Positions 46,290 through 57,599 of a DNA stretch of 64,000 nt are shown here, in pieces. Each line of letters begins with the position of its first letter. The first letter of the stretch is position 1. The stretch is from Pseudopithomyces maydicus (taxonomy: Eukaryota > Ascomycota > Dothideomycetes > Pleosporales > Didymosphaeriaceae), in contig JANTUC010000009.1 in assembly GCA_026873275.1 (NCBI GenBank), positions 1,612,001 to 1,676,000 of the forward strand. Reading direction: 5' to 3'. A model generated the notes under the pieces. That model was not told where the DNA came from. It was given only the letters and a program-made list of their open reading frames with translations, and made no database searches. The translations under genes were made by a program, and so were the position numbers.

Positions 46290-46523
46290 ATGCCTCAGCA
46301 GTCAAACAAATCATCCACCGAAAACAACCCGTATACATACTCAAATGAGAATCCTTATGGGCCGCGTAACGTCAAGAGACGCGAACAGGGCCTCCCACCA
46401 AAGAATTCCTACGACGAAAATTACAAGGATACATGGTGGGGGGTACGCAAAGGCAGCTTTGCACCGGAAGGAAAATTAAGTGGGTGGTGGCAGGGAAGGA
46501 AAGATTGGGAGAAGAAGAAGTAA
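46290..46523 (+). CDS. Small hydrophilic protein, 77 residues
   Basis: Single exon. Asn/Ser/Tyr-rich first half (ENNPYTYSNENPYGPRN) and a Trp/Lys-rich second half (DTWWGVRKGSFAPEGKLSGW, ending DWEKKK). No signal peptide or membrane segment; family unknown. Support comes from the well-placed TATA box and a long A/C-rich leader typical of strongly expressed fungal genes. A chance ORF cannot be fully excluded at this length. Confidence 0.6.
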   Translation: MPQQSNKSSTENNPYTYSNENPYGPRNVKRREQGLPPKNSYDENYKDTWWGVRKGSFAPEGKLSGWWQGRKDWEKKK

Positions 46524-46918
46524 GCCAATTCTGGGATTCTGATGTATGAGATTCCCCTCTGTGGCTTTCTGGAGCGCTTTGAAGAGCTACACTCGGGTTC
46601 GGATCACATAAGCAGTCAAATAGTGTCTTATGGGATTTGGAGGTACTATTGTATCAGATCCATTGTAGGTAATAGTTTATAAAAGAAGAACAACAAAAAA
46701 AGCATGTCAACAACAACCAAGGGCGGACAGAAATCCGAATTGCATGATGGGTGATATTCATCTAGCCAACGTCAAAAAAGTCCATTGAATTGTCAACCTG
46801 CGCTCTATGCAATTTATCGCAAACAGAAAAAAACAACCAGAAAAGCCCTTGGTTCTAACAAATTCAGGGCTGTCCAACAAATCCCAATAACCTGTAGATC
46901 GTCCTTCCCATCTACCTC
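46524..46918. other. Intergenic region between convergent genes
   Basis: 395 bases containing the 3' ends of both neighbours. Nothing recognised. Confidence 0.5.
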
Positions 46919-48543
46919 TCAGCGACGGCCGGTCAGCCAAGCATTGAGTTCTCGAGCAGATGCTAAGAAATCATACCGCTGGGTGCCGATCATACGCATT
47001 TCTGGCTTTTCTTCAATCGTGCGACGAAGAACCTTTCGCACAGGGACGTGGATCTGCTTGCGCAACTTCCTAGGGTTCAAGTGCGCCTTGACATTGACCA
47101 AGAGCATAGTCAGAGTCATCACGAAATCGTCGACTAAAAATGGTCGCGACATGATGACTCTGCCCAGGAAGTTTATGAAATTGACAGTCTTCCTTGTGAT
47201 TGGTATTCCTTGATCAATGAGCCACTGGGCAATGGTATGGCTTGATCTATCCTTCGAACAGCGTTGAAACCAGTATTTCTCATAACCTTCGTCCCTGGAA
47301 TCTAGATATTCCTTATGGTGGAAGCCCAGAACGGAGATCTCAAGAAGATTCTCGTAGTTGAGAATGCTAGGGTTGTGCTCGAGCAGCGCATCTAGAGTGG
47401 ATAGATCAGACTTTGCTGCTACTACGAGAACAGGATCTTCCACCCAGTAATTTATGGTAGAATTCCATGCGTCCCACATTATGTAATGATCCTGAATCGT
47501 GCGTAGGTAGGTTTTGTCCTTATATTTCAGAAAAAACCTCACAAAATCGCTATGGTTATTCTTGCATGCGGAAACAAATCCTATGTCAACCCAAGAATCA
47601 TAATCCTTGAGCCAATCCTTGATGTCTGGGAATCGGTCATGTAGATACTCGAAGAGCTCAATAGATCCAGATCCCATTATGATTTCGATAGTATCTTTTC
47701 CAGCATATTGATCAAGATAGCCGCTTTGATTGATGAACTCAATGAAGAGTTTAGCATTTTCGACCTGATGGCTTTCAATTGAACGCTGGTATGCGGAAAT
47801 GATTGTCGCGGGAATTGGCTCTCCACGGTCGAGGATGGCTTGTGGCTGCAGTTTACCAAGTAGAAACCGTATTTCGGTCTGACCAGTGCTGATAGTCGCT
47901 TCCCATACATCTCCGAAGATACCATATTCATCCCACCAGTGGGGGTCCTGCAAGTAGTGTTCGATTGCTTTCTGGTCGCGTACTGCTACAGCAGGAGCAA
48001 GCATATCAAGGGCTTTGAGATTTTCGTTGTTCAAAACAGATCTGACCCGAAGATAGTCGTTATTGAAGAGGTAACATGATGGGTGACCCACCCAGCTAAA
48101 TGCGAGCAGGTGGACCATTTTAGTAGTGTAGTCTGCTCGTATAGCAGCAGCATGCTCGTCGTCGTTTGGTTTTCTGAAATGAAGAAGCTCCTGTATCATC
48201 CTTTCAAATAGCTGGGGAAATCCTCCATTGTTATCTGGGCGTCCCGGTCGAAACTTGAGGCGGTAGGTAAAAGCTGCTTCGGCATTGTCGATCTTGGTCA
48301 TCCAGTGACGGTTACATGTCCAGTACATATCGGAGATCGATACATTAGTAATTAATTCATTTTCAATCTTCTCTTTGAAGTATCCTATGAAAGTTAGAAG
48401 CTATAACGACGCACTGGTTGAATGAGAGGCATGAGTAACTTACTGCAAGTTCCACGGGCATTGGAAGCCGCGTGAATGTCGTCCCGAACAAGTGTCTCGA
48501 GAACTAGGTCGACGAGCAATCGAGGATAGTCGAAGAGAGGCAT
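46919..48543 (-). CDS. Ankyrin-like hypothetical protein
   Basis: Two exons (48444-48543, 46919-48384; GTAAGT donor, CATAG acceptor), 521 residues. The N-terminus (MPLFDYPRLLVDLVLETLVR) matches a common opening of fungal proteins that begin with a short helical cap before ankyrin-like repeats. The middle has helix-turn-helix units such as FVSACKNNHSDFVRFFLKY, STLDALLEHNPSILNYENL and IAQWLIDQGIP with the L-L-x-x-G/N-P feel of degenerate ankyrin repeats. The tail is basic. No signal peptide. Probably a protein-binding scaffold; partner unknown. A TATATAAA (minus strand) lies about 125 bases upstream. Confidence 0.78.
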
Positions 48544-48665
48544 GCTGAGGAATATGAAGGATGGGTGTGAAGTATCAGAAAGAGTTGTGTCAGGAGAGTG
48601 GGAGGGGGCAGCAGCTTGACGGTAGACTGGTGGTCTGGTGTGGTTATTGGTAAAGGTCGACAGGA

Positions 48666-48673
48666 TTTATATA
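48666..48673 (-). promoter_or_regulatory. TATA box of ankyrin-like gene
   Basis: TATATAAA on the minus strand, about 125 bases upstream of the start codon. Confidence 0.5.
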
Positions 48674-49825
48674 GCCCTAAGGTGGGGTACGCTAGCACAG
48701 ATAGACGACTAGCGCGGATGTGAATGTTCGAGTCACGTGGAAGACTCGAATTTGGGAACGCTTGGGCCCACTACAAACGGACAATTTACAGCTGACACCT
48801 TGAGATTACCCCGCATAGCTTCGTCATGTGGGGTCGCTACTCTAAGATCTAACTGACTATATCGTATGTCAATAAATGCTGTGAATAGTTTGCTTTGCTA
48901 AGTTATGATTTCCATATGAGCAATGCTCTGAGCTGCCAGTTCGTCGTGTTGGGGGTGGAGTATCGTAAGAGCTTACCAATTCTCCAGTCTTCCTATTGAT
49001 ATTATTCTCGCTTAGGATTCGCGGACCTGTGGATACGTAACATCCATCCTATTTCGTTCTTGTTTAAATGTAGATACTTGATAATAAGGGATGATATAAC
49101 GAACGTAAGTCCTAAGTATAGAGTGAGTGTAAATGGATAAACGCTTCTCGAAATCTCCTCGGTATAAATCATCTTTGTATTTAACTTGAGATGTCTGATC
49201 AGAATGCCTACGTCAACCAGTATTTCCACACTCCAAGGGCATCATAATATATACAATGAAGTATACAAAGTATGTTTTGACAAAGCGCAACTAGTTTTCC
49301 AGCAAATATCAAATATCATATAACAGATACGCAAAGGACGATAGTTTGCTAAGTTAGCTATTTGCTACACATTGTGATGATATCTAGAGATCGGCTTGCT
49401 CTTTCCCCCGTGGGTTCAGCGGCAGAAGTGGGGTTTGATATCTTAGTGAGAGATCGCACCATAGTGCGGGGTATAACACAGTCTTCAGTGTAATTGCTGT
49501 GAATAGCGACCAGATATCGGTGTAAAAGGCGAACAAACTCAACATGTCCAGCCTATATCAAGAAAGGTAAGAGAACTAACTTCCTTATCGGCTATTTGGT
49601 CGCGTTTCTCCCTGGGAATTTTGCATTCGGTCAAAAGGGAAAAAGATTCTCAATTAGAATTTGGCAATAATTGTACTCACTCCCGTTTTCACCCGTTGTA
49701 TGCCTTTAGTAGCGCCCTCACGAGCATCCAACGGTTTTTTTTGTCTTTGAGTCTTCTAGTAGCTAGCAAATATTTATGTATCCACCACAGATCTTCTTAA
49801 CTTCAGTAACCCTACCACAACAGAT

Positions 49826-49899
49826 GATATGAGAAAAGTGCAGCTATCTCGATAAGGCAGATTGATATGAGAGAAATGTAGCTATCTCGACAAGGTAGT
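49826..49899. repeat. Tandem 38-base duplication, diverged by transitions
   Basis: Two copies beginning GATATGAGA (49826 and 49864), both with AGCTATCTCGA[T/C]AAGG. Differences include GCAG/GTAG, GCAGC/GTAGC and GATAAGG/GACAAGG, mostly C/T and G/A changes. Confidence 0.7.
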
Positions 49900-50127
49900 A
49901 CACACGTATGAAATGCAATCCGTAGAGGACTAGCGTAGGAACACGACACTACCGGTATGCATACTTGTTTTATCTCCGAAGGCAGCAGCTCAAATTAGAC
50001 CAATGATTTTCATGCGCCATGACTAAGGCAGTAAGCCTTGTCACGGGGCGTCTAGCCCCGTACATAAAACTGATCTGCCGCGTGCTCCTGACCTATCCTC
50101 TTCCCTCCATTTGCAACCTCTTCGACG

Positions 50128-51099
50128 ATGGTTTCGAAAAAGCGACGCACTGCGTCCACAACCTCGCCGCGCAAGACCAAAAAGCCCAAGAAAGAGACAG
50201 CGACACCCACATCACCCAAAAGCTCGATCCCGCGCTTGAAACATCGTCGCCTGCACCCTCAAGCCGCCACACTATACGCAGAGAATGCCAAATCTCCCTT
50301 GCTCCGTTTACCCAGAGAAATCCGCGATCAGATTTGGTCGCTCGCATATGGAAATCATGTTCTTCATCCGGGAAACGGCGGGCCTGGTGCATACCGCTTA
50401 CGGCACCCTATGCAGTTCTGGATCTGTGAAGCACCCTACACCCCCCAAGAAATTTACGATTTCTCGTTAAAAGTTCTGGATGAAGATCCCGAAGTCGTAA
50501 CTGGAAATGCAGTAGCTTTCGGACCAAAAACCCCACTACAGCATTATCATTTTTGCGCCTTTGTGGGGTCCTATCGGCACTGCACTGGAAGTAAGACCGC
50601 GCTCAAAGTTCCAATCGTGTGTCGTCAGATGTGGGACGAAATGTCCGAGACGGTGTATGAGACGTGCACGTTCGGGTTTGCGAATCAATCATACTTGATG
50701 GATTTTCTTTCGTGCAAGAAGGCGGGGCTGAAGCGTGTGCGCCATATTTTGTTGGCACCGGTAGAGATGCGGTGGTGGAATCAATCATGGGATTTGAAGT
50801 GGTGGGTTTTGAAGTCATTGAAAAACTTGCAGAGTTTGGACTTTTGGGTTGGATGGGACCCAAGGGAAGTAGGGGGAAAGATCGACGACGAGAGCTGGTA
50901 TTGGAAGAAGAATGAAGAACTCAGCCCTCAGAAGTGGCACTTGCAAAGAATATTGCAGGAGCTTAGGTGGACACTGGCACCAGAGAAGATCAGGATTGTC
51001 GTGCACAACGGGGAAGAGAGAAAGTTACCGGGGGCTGAGCACCTGAAGCTAGCGAAACAGATTCATTCGATTTTGATGGGTAAGAAGAAAAAGAGATAA
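50128..51099 (+). CDS. DUF7730-like hypothetical protein
   Basis: Intronless, 323 residues. The basic first 45 residues (KKRRT, KTKKPKK) could be a nuclear signal. It is followed by LLRLPREIRDQIWSLAYG, the opening motif of the DUF7730/F-box-like family that is greatly expanded in Dothideomycetes and Sordariomycetes. The middle has VPIVCRQMWDEMSETVYETCTF, the second conserved piece of that family (old name: 2EXR-type). The tail is Lys-rich (MGKKKKR). Molecular function of the family is not established. Confidence 0.85.
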   Translation: MVSKKRRTASTTSPRKTKKPKKETATPTSPKSSIPRLKHRRLHPQAATLYAENAKSPLLRLPREIRDQIWSLAYGNHVLHPGNGGPGAYRLRHPMQFWICEAPYTPQEIYDFSLKVLDEDPEVVTGNAVAFGPKTPLQHYHFCAFVGSYRHCTGSKTALKVPIVCRQMWDEMSETVYETCTFGFANQSYLMDFLSCKKAGLKRVRHILLAPVEMRWWNQSWDLKWWVLKSLKNLQSLDFWVGWDPREVGGKIDDESWYWKKNEELSPQKWHLQRILQELRWTLAPEKIRIVVHNGEERKLPGAEHLKLAKQIHSILMGKKKKR

Positions 51100-51491
51100 T
51101 GCGATAAACATCAACTTCTAGGGAAACTTACATACTTCAATTAGCATTATTCGAATGTCAATAGAATGGTTGGTTCTTTCAAACTACAATATGGCACTTA
51201 CAGTGAACAATTTGTCTGATCAAAAGGGGTCTGTGTAAAGTGAAGATCCAAGGCAGATGATGATACTAGTAATTCTAAAGGTGCTTTAATTAATGAAGAA
51301 GTACATGCATGCTATAGTCTTTGTTTCTGGTAGTGGGGCATACTAGCGAGGCATGAATCGGATACTGAAGTCAGATCCGTATAACAAGTGCATGTCTGGC
51401 TATCGAGTTTTGCCGTGGCAAAACGACCTAGAGTACGATAAAAAAATCCAGAAGCAACTTGCGAATAGTAAATTTTCTATAAGCCAGAAAA
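51100..51491. other. Intergenic region between convergent genes
   Basis: 392 AT-rich bases holding two 3' ends. Nothing recognised. Confidence 0.5.
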
Positions 51492-52725
51492 CTAGCTCTC
51501 TCGCAGCAAGGGCCCCCTTTTAATTGGCTCTTCCACTTTCCACTCTTCCCTCTGCGGCAACTTGTCCGGGCACCAATGCACCATGCCATACCTCAACCAA
51601 TGTGCGTACGTCCCCTCCACATCATCGCTCCCCTCATTTGCCCTCCAAAGCGACCCCAGCGTCTGTCCCAATACTTTTATAATCAGCCCATGCGCCAACT
51701 TGAACCCAAAGCTCCTACTCAAGCAGCCTTCCACAATATCTCTCGCCTGTTTCTGATCCTCACTCTCTTTTTCCCCTTCTCCCGGGATCCTCAAACTCAT
51801 CAGCCGAAACGCCTTCTCCCCGTCCCACGCCGTCATTTCATTAATCAGCTGACTCCCCACCATATAATCAATGGCAAACACATGCTCCGCACAATACCTC
51901 GGCCCATCCCATTCCCCCTCCTCATCCACAATCCCACACACCATCGTCATTGCCTGCCCTTGAATAATGTAATCCGTCAACAACCTCCCCACCGCCTCCG
52001 AATCCAAGTGCTCTCCATCATCCCCCACAATCGCCGGCAGTCCAAACGTCTTCCCCATATGCGGCACCCCCTCAACAACGCACTATCGCACATCCCCTTC
52101 GTACTAGTCTTACCGCCGTCCTCCGCCCACAGCGCAAGGAGCAACGCGTGGCACCGCGCGAAAAACGGATTCTCTGGTAAAGACCCCATGAAGTAGTTTG
52201 TCAAACTCCTGTTCTGCGGCCCGCCTGAATTGTAAGATAGGACCTCGAAAGGAGACGCCGGATCTCCGACCGTAGCATTCCATAAGGCGTCGAGGTCCCC
52301 GATCTGCATAAAGCCGGTATCCGCGTAGATCCCACCGTACCGCAGGAGTAATGGGAAACGAGCGAGGTCACTCGTATGCTGTGGGGCGTAGGTCCCCGTG
52401 AGTGTACCCTCGGTGAAGGCGCGGGGGAAAAGCGTAGAGTCCGTGGTGTCGAGAAAGTTGGAGATGTGGAGTGGTGAGTTGGGCGCGACGTCTAGGACGC
52501 GGATGGTCCAGTTTGGTGCGAAGCGGCGGTGCCAGGCGCGGATGTTGCGCTTTAGGTAGGGGTGGAGGGTGGCGTAACCTGTGTTCCAGAAGAACCAGAT
52601 GTTTTTGGTGGATGTGACGGGAGGGGGTGGAGGAGGATGTCGTCGATTTCGGAGTCTGGGCGGAGGTCGAGAGAGGAGGGATGGAGGGCGTGGACGCCGG
52701 GCGGGATTGGGTAGGTGGCTGGCAT
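51492..52725 (-). CDS. Caps_synth-type glycosyltransferase, two frameshifts
   Basis: Single exon, about 411 residues once two bases are restored. The fungal capsular-polysaccharide-synthesis-like family is recognised by NIWFFWNTGY, YAPQHTSDLARFPLLLRYGG, IYADTGFMQIGDLD (the DxD-like sugar-nucleotide site in these GT32-like enzymes), then KTSTKGMCDSALL, TDYIIQGQAMTMV and the C-terminal FGFKLAHG and GTYAHWLRYG. It probably transfers a hexose in the secretory pathway or cytosol; the substrate is unknown. The frame breaks at the G-run 52623-52627 (before NIWFFW) and at the C-run 52067-52071 (after SALL). In each case one extra base restores a family-like sequence. A TATATAAA about 90 bases upstream supports this start; an in-frame ATG 30 bases further up is possible. 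Confidence 0.85.
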
Positions 52726-53820
52726 ATTTGTTGTGTTTGTGGTCGATGGTAACATATGTGGAGGGAAGTCGAGTAAGGTTTTGCGTTGTGGATGTGAGGG
52801 CGTTGATGGGGCTTTATATATACAGCTGAAGTGGCGGCGATACTGGCTATCCACTTGTCCTACCGTTTATGGAAGATAGCATACACATAGGATGAATCAC
52901 CATCAGGAACATACATTATCAAAGTTACTCTGTACCTTCCACCCCGACTGCATCAGCCACTTACCCCTCCAAGCTTAGCTTCGTGGGGCTTAACCCTCTT
53001 TTCCTAGTACGAACCAATCAACGGCATGGGGCCGCATCATGATGCGATTCGACTCATCGTGTTAGCTTAGCCACTCATACGACAATTGTCGCTGTTTCCT
53101 CCGACTAGGCCCACTTCGCATGGCAGTCCATGTAACGCCCTAGCATACTGTAGGCGGGCAACGAGTAGGTATGTGACGGATTAGCATATCCCACATTCTC
53201 TGTGAAAGATCAGACTGCTGAGATGATCAATGTTAATTTCACGTTAGCTTAAAGATAGACACACTCATCAAGTATCTCACTTATAACCGGCAAATTATTG
53301 CCGATGTGGTTCGGAGAGCGTGGGGTCTGAAAAGTGTAGAACCTAATCCCTAGTCCCGCATGTGCACATATGTTGAGACAAGCGTAAAGTATTCTGTATG
53401 CGCTACTCCCGTCAATCTTTTTCCCTGGCCGTACATGTCTGGCGTATTGTTTTACAAACTGATGAAAACCATATTCAATGGATAACCTGAATGGCGCACT
53501 GCGCGATCCGTTACCTTCATGTATAGACGAACCTGATGCGTCATGAATATATTCACTCTACCCATCAACCTCGCCATTTTTTCTCTCTTAAAGTACCTGC
53601 CTGACATCTCCATATCACATACACACAATCATATATCCACAGCACCCGCATTTTATCCCTCCAGCACTAAATCTTCCCAGCCTTGAAGATATCCAGCTCA
53701 CCTCCGGACCGTGCGCACGCCAAGCCCGCCATACCTACCACTTCATCCACGCTCAACATCCCGCCACCGCACCTACAATCTACAACTCTTCCTCCACACC
53801 AACCCACACTTCACTCCGCC
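52726..53820. other. Intergenic region between divergent genes
   Basis: 1.1 kb. TATATAAA (minus strand) at 52813-52820 serves the glycosyltransferase. An in-frame extension upstream of Rtf2 reads as CA-rich leader. Nothing else recognised. Confidence 0.5.
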
Positions 53821-54821
53821 ATGGGTAACGACGGCGGCAGCATCCCCAAGCGGCGCGAACTCGTCAAAGAAGCCGCGCGCCTCCCCTCCACCACCGAGCT
53901 CAAAGAAGCCCGCGCCGAATCCCAAGAACACGCCTGGACGCACTGCGCGCTATCCTCGCGCCCGCTTGCCACGCCCATCGTCTCAGATGCGGTCGGAAAA
54001 CTGTACAACAAGGACAGCGTTTTGGAGTTTTTGCTCGCGGAGGAAGGCAGCGCGGAGAAGGTTGAGGGCGAGAAGATACTAGCGGGGAGGGTTAAGGGTC
54101 TGAAAGATGTGGTGGAGGTGAAGTTTAGCAAGGATGAGAGCGACAAGGAGGGAAAGAAGGAGGGCGCTAAGTGGGTGTGTCCTGTTACGAGGATGGAGAT
54201 GGGGCCTAGGGCTCAGGCTGTGTACGTTGTTCCGTGTGGACATGCGTTTGCGGGGAGCGTAGTTCGGGAAGTCAAGGACGGTGTTTGCGTCGAGGTAGGT
54301 TTTCGCCTTTTTTCCTCTCCCATTCTGGCATTATCTTCTCCCATTCCCATACATCCCCTCCCAACCATCCACCCATCTTTCCCCAAACCAAATCCTAACC
54401 ACACCCAGTGCTCCACCCCCTACGCCGAAAACGACACCATCCCCATCCTCCCCACCGACCCCACCACCCTCGCCCGCCTCACCCTCCGCCTCAAAACCCT
54501 CTCAGAGAAAGGCCTCACGCACGCCCTGAAAAAGGCCCCCGGCAGCAAAAGCGCAAGAAGCCCACCACCAGCACCCTCGAAACCGACGTCTCCGACACCA
54601 AGACCCCCGTTTCCGAAGACGACAGCAAGAACAAAGACAACGGCACCACAAAGCCCAAGCCCCGCCGCCCCGACTCCTCCATCCAAAACGCCAGCACCGC
54701 CTACCTCACCAAGAAGGTGCTCGCTGAGCAAGAGGAGCGCAACAAGAGGCGCAAGGTGGAGGAGAATGAGAACGTGAGGAGTTTGTTCAAGAAGGGGGAC
54801 GCAGCCGGATTTGAGGAATAG
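53821..54821 (+). CDS. rtf2: Replication termination factor 2 (Rtf2), one frameshift
   Basis: Two exons (53821-54294, 54409-54821; GTAGGT donor, CCCAG acceptor), about 295 residues once one base is restored. Rtf2 carries an atypical RING finger and acts at stalled replication forks and, in fission yeast, in site-specific fork arrest and splicing. The start MGNDGGSIPKRRELV is the conserved family opening. HCALSSRPL, a central KWVCPVTRMEM, the PCGHAF segment and CSTPYAENDTIPILPT make up the degenerate RING. The C-terminus has a Lys-rich linker and NVRSLFKKGD near the end. The frame breaks after APGSK, at the A-run 54547-54550, where one base seems missing. The upstream in-frame ATG at 53683 would add only leader sequence. 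Confidence 0.9.
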
Positions 54822-55433
54822 TAAGGATTATATGACGAGGGGGTTTAGTATTGGGGGAGGTAGGTAGGTAGGTGGATGCGGGGCTTGGATTGTTTGTTGC
54901 TTTTATATATGTGCGCGTTGGCGTTTTGGGGTGGGTTGTGAGGTTATGTTAAGTGGGATTTGCATTTGGGTGGGGAGTGGTTATGGAATTGGCGTACTGC
55001 GGTGATGACAGTGAACCTGGTGCAAAACTTGAGGTGTCCTGGGCAATCGAATGCTGGTGGGTGGAGGGGTGTATGATAGGGATATGATGATACCCATGTA
55101 TTGAAACGATGCATAACTACTTCCACTGCTTTTGTTATTCACTGTGTGCAATGAGGCCATGGTAGAGTGGAAGCTTCTGATAGAGATGTAGAATGGTAAT
55201 GTTTATATCAATACACACATACAAATACGCATGAAATCGTATGTATCATTACAGTTGCCTTACTATGGTACAATATGCATATATGTTACAAGATCGTTCC
55301 CGATCCATATCTATCTTCTCCCACAACGCCCCTTCCTAGCCAACCAGCCCAATGCAACCCGCCCATTTTATACAATCGAGATCCCCCATATGACAACCAA
55401 GCCAGAATCACAGCGAAGCGTCCTTCTCGCCCC
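54822..55433. other. Intergenic region between convergent genes
   Basis: 612 bases holding both 3' ends; a short TAGG run lies near 54862-54873. No gene recognised. Confidence 0.5.
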
Positions 55434-57599
55434 TCAACGGGTTCCCTTCTTCTCTGAACCCGCCGTCTCCAAAGCCACCTGCCATCTATCCCCCTCCCTC
55501 CCTTTCTTCCCATCCCCCTTACCCTCACCCTCACCCTCTCTCCTCGTCTTCCTCACCTGACTGCCCCTTCTCTCCCTCTCCAAAATCCTCTGCAGCACCA
55601 CCGACAACCGCGCGCGCTCCGCCATAAACGGCTTCCTCCGCTCCTCAGCCAGCATTTTCGACGTCAGCAGGCGATCGTACACGGCGTAGACCCGCCTCAA
55701 CGCGGCGATGACGTCGTTCCTCTGCTCGAGGTTCAAGCTCCGGGCGCCGCCCATGCTTCCACCCTCGAACGTCTTCTCGCCACCGGCATTGAGTTGCAGC
55801 CTGAGGCTCTTGACGACGGGCTGGAGGTACGTGAGTGCTTCGACGAGGTCGTCGCCCTTTGCGAGGGGGAAAGCGACGGCGAGATCGGCGTAGCGGAGTG
55901 TTGTTTTGGCGTCGGCGTCGGGCAGGGTTTTCATCATGAGGGTGAGGAGTTGGTTTGCGTTTTTAAGCGAGTTATGGTTGTTTTTGTCGCGGACGCAGGT
56001 GCTCATTGCGAGGCGGAAGGTTCCGGGTTTGAGGTCGAGGGCCTTGAATTCCGTGAGGAGCATGCGCGTTGCGGCGGAGGAGGCGCGATTTGCGCGGAGG
56101 AGGCGCAGGCGTTGGTGGAGGTTGTTGTTGTCCGGGACGATGCCGTAGGTTCCGGGGTCGGTAAGCATGTCCCAGTATTCCTCGGCGGCTTTGGGGACGA
56201 TGGTTTTCTGGCATGCTTCGAGGATCATGGACAAGGATTCGTTCGAAGGTGTCGCATACGTGAGTGGCCTTGGTCGTTTGCTGTCTTCGGTGAGTGCTAG
56301 AAATTCCTGTCCGCGCATATGACTCCGGTCTGGGCCCAGATGGTCGTCGTCAAATTTGAGATCAGCGGGCGTATCAGGTGCCCGGATGCGTGGGAGGGCG
56401 TTTCGTTCTTTTGTGCCTAACCGAGGAACAAGTCGTGGGATGTCCATAGTCTGCTCGACCAGAGAAAGCACATCGTCCCAGTCACGAGGCCTGCTGCCAA
56501 CAAGCAGCAGCCTTCCCATGGCGCACACCAGATTTTCCTCCATGACCAAGTCCGCGTTCCTCCACTTGCTCACGACGTCTTCCCATATCCGCCTGCCTTC
56601 CATCACGCCACGTTCACGTCTGTGGGCGAGCTCGTTTTCGCCTTCTCCCATCGGCGCATTTATCAACAAGTTCTGTCGGATTGCGTTGAGTATGATTGTA
56701 AATGTCCTCGCGTCTGCGGCCCCAGGGCCTTTTTCCGGAATCTTTCCCGCAAACCCCCACAGAGCATCCATGTCCAAAGCTCGGGCACATACGCTGAGCG
56801 CTGCGTTTGTGTGGATGACGGTTGGCTGCACTCGAGAGTTCGGGGCGGACATGGAGTGGTAGACGGCAATGGCGTTGCTCGTGACGCCGCTCTTTTCGGC
56901 GTTGTTGGCCAAGCCCCGGAGGATAATCGTGTACGTGTACGAGTCGGGGAACTGGGCGCGTTTCTTCATCTGCCATGTGTTAGACTGTGACTACGGGACT
57001 GGACCGTAGCCGTATGAGCTCACTTCGTTGTATATCTTCATGGCGTCGTTCACGTTCGTTTTCATGAGGTGATCGATGATGTGGTTCCAGCTGACAATGA
57101 CCTGCATGGAATGGCTGGCCATGCGCACCAGCTGCAGCATCTCCTTGCTCTTGCCCTTGGCCAGCTCTTGCTTCACGAACGCAGCCACCTCCAGCGGATC
57201 ATGCAAAAATTGCAGCTCTTTCTTCCGCCTGTCCCACTCGGCCTGGCTCATGCGCGGGTCTCGTTTGCCCAGCCACATCTCTCCGCTCGAAACCTCGTTG
57301 CGCAGCGCCTCCCTGTCCACCGGGCGTCGCAGCGCTCGATCCTCCCGCATCTTGAGATTCCGCGCTGCGGGAGACCGCTCCCATGCATCTTTCTTCGCCA
57401 GCGGCTGTCCGTTCGACCTGGACATGGATCGGATGTCGTCTGCACTGCGGTGGGTCTCGCGGGTCGAGAAGGAGCTCGCAGACCGCTCCTGGGTCGCGAG
57501 CAGTGCGGAAAGACCATCACGGCGGCGAGGGTGCGTCTGCAAGGACGGCGTGTCGAGAGCCCGTATGCATCGCGAGAGACGGGCGCGGCTGCGGAGCAT
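55434..57599 (-). CDS. Pentatricopeptide-repeat protein, mitochondrial
   Basis: Two exons (57024-57599, 55434-56969; GTGAGC donor, GGCAG acceptor), 703 residues. The N-terminus is Arg/Ser-rich with almost no acidic residue for the first 40 positions (MLRSRARLSRCIRALD), a mitochondrial presequence. Helical hairpin repeats of PPR type follow: SWNHIIDHLMKTNVNDAMKI, PDSYTYTIILRGLANNAEKS, then VIHTNAALSVCARALDM and DARTFTIILNAIRQN. Later repeats are looser. The tail is basic and low-complexity. Ascomycete proteins of this kind bind organellar RNA, and the layout recalls the Ccm1 group needed for 15S rRNA in yeast; exact orthology is not certain. Confidence 0.85.

Larger units (their letters stand above)
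48544..50127. other. AT-rich intergenic region
   Basis: 1.6 kb between divergent genes, AT-rich and with few open frames. It contains a 38-base tandem duplication (reported separately). No gene or RNA recognised. Confidence 0.5.
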
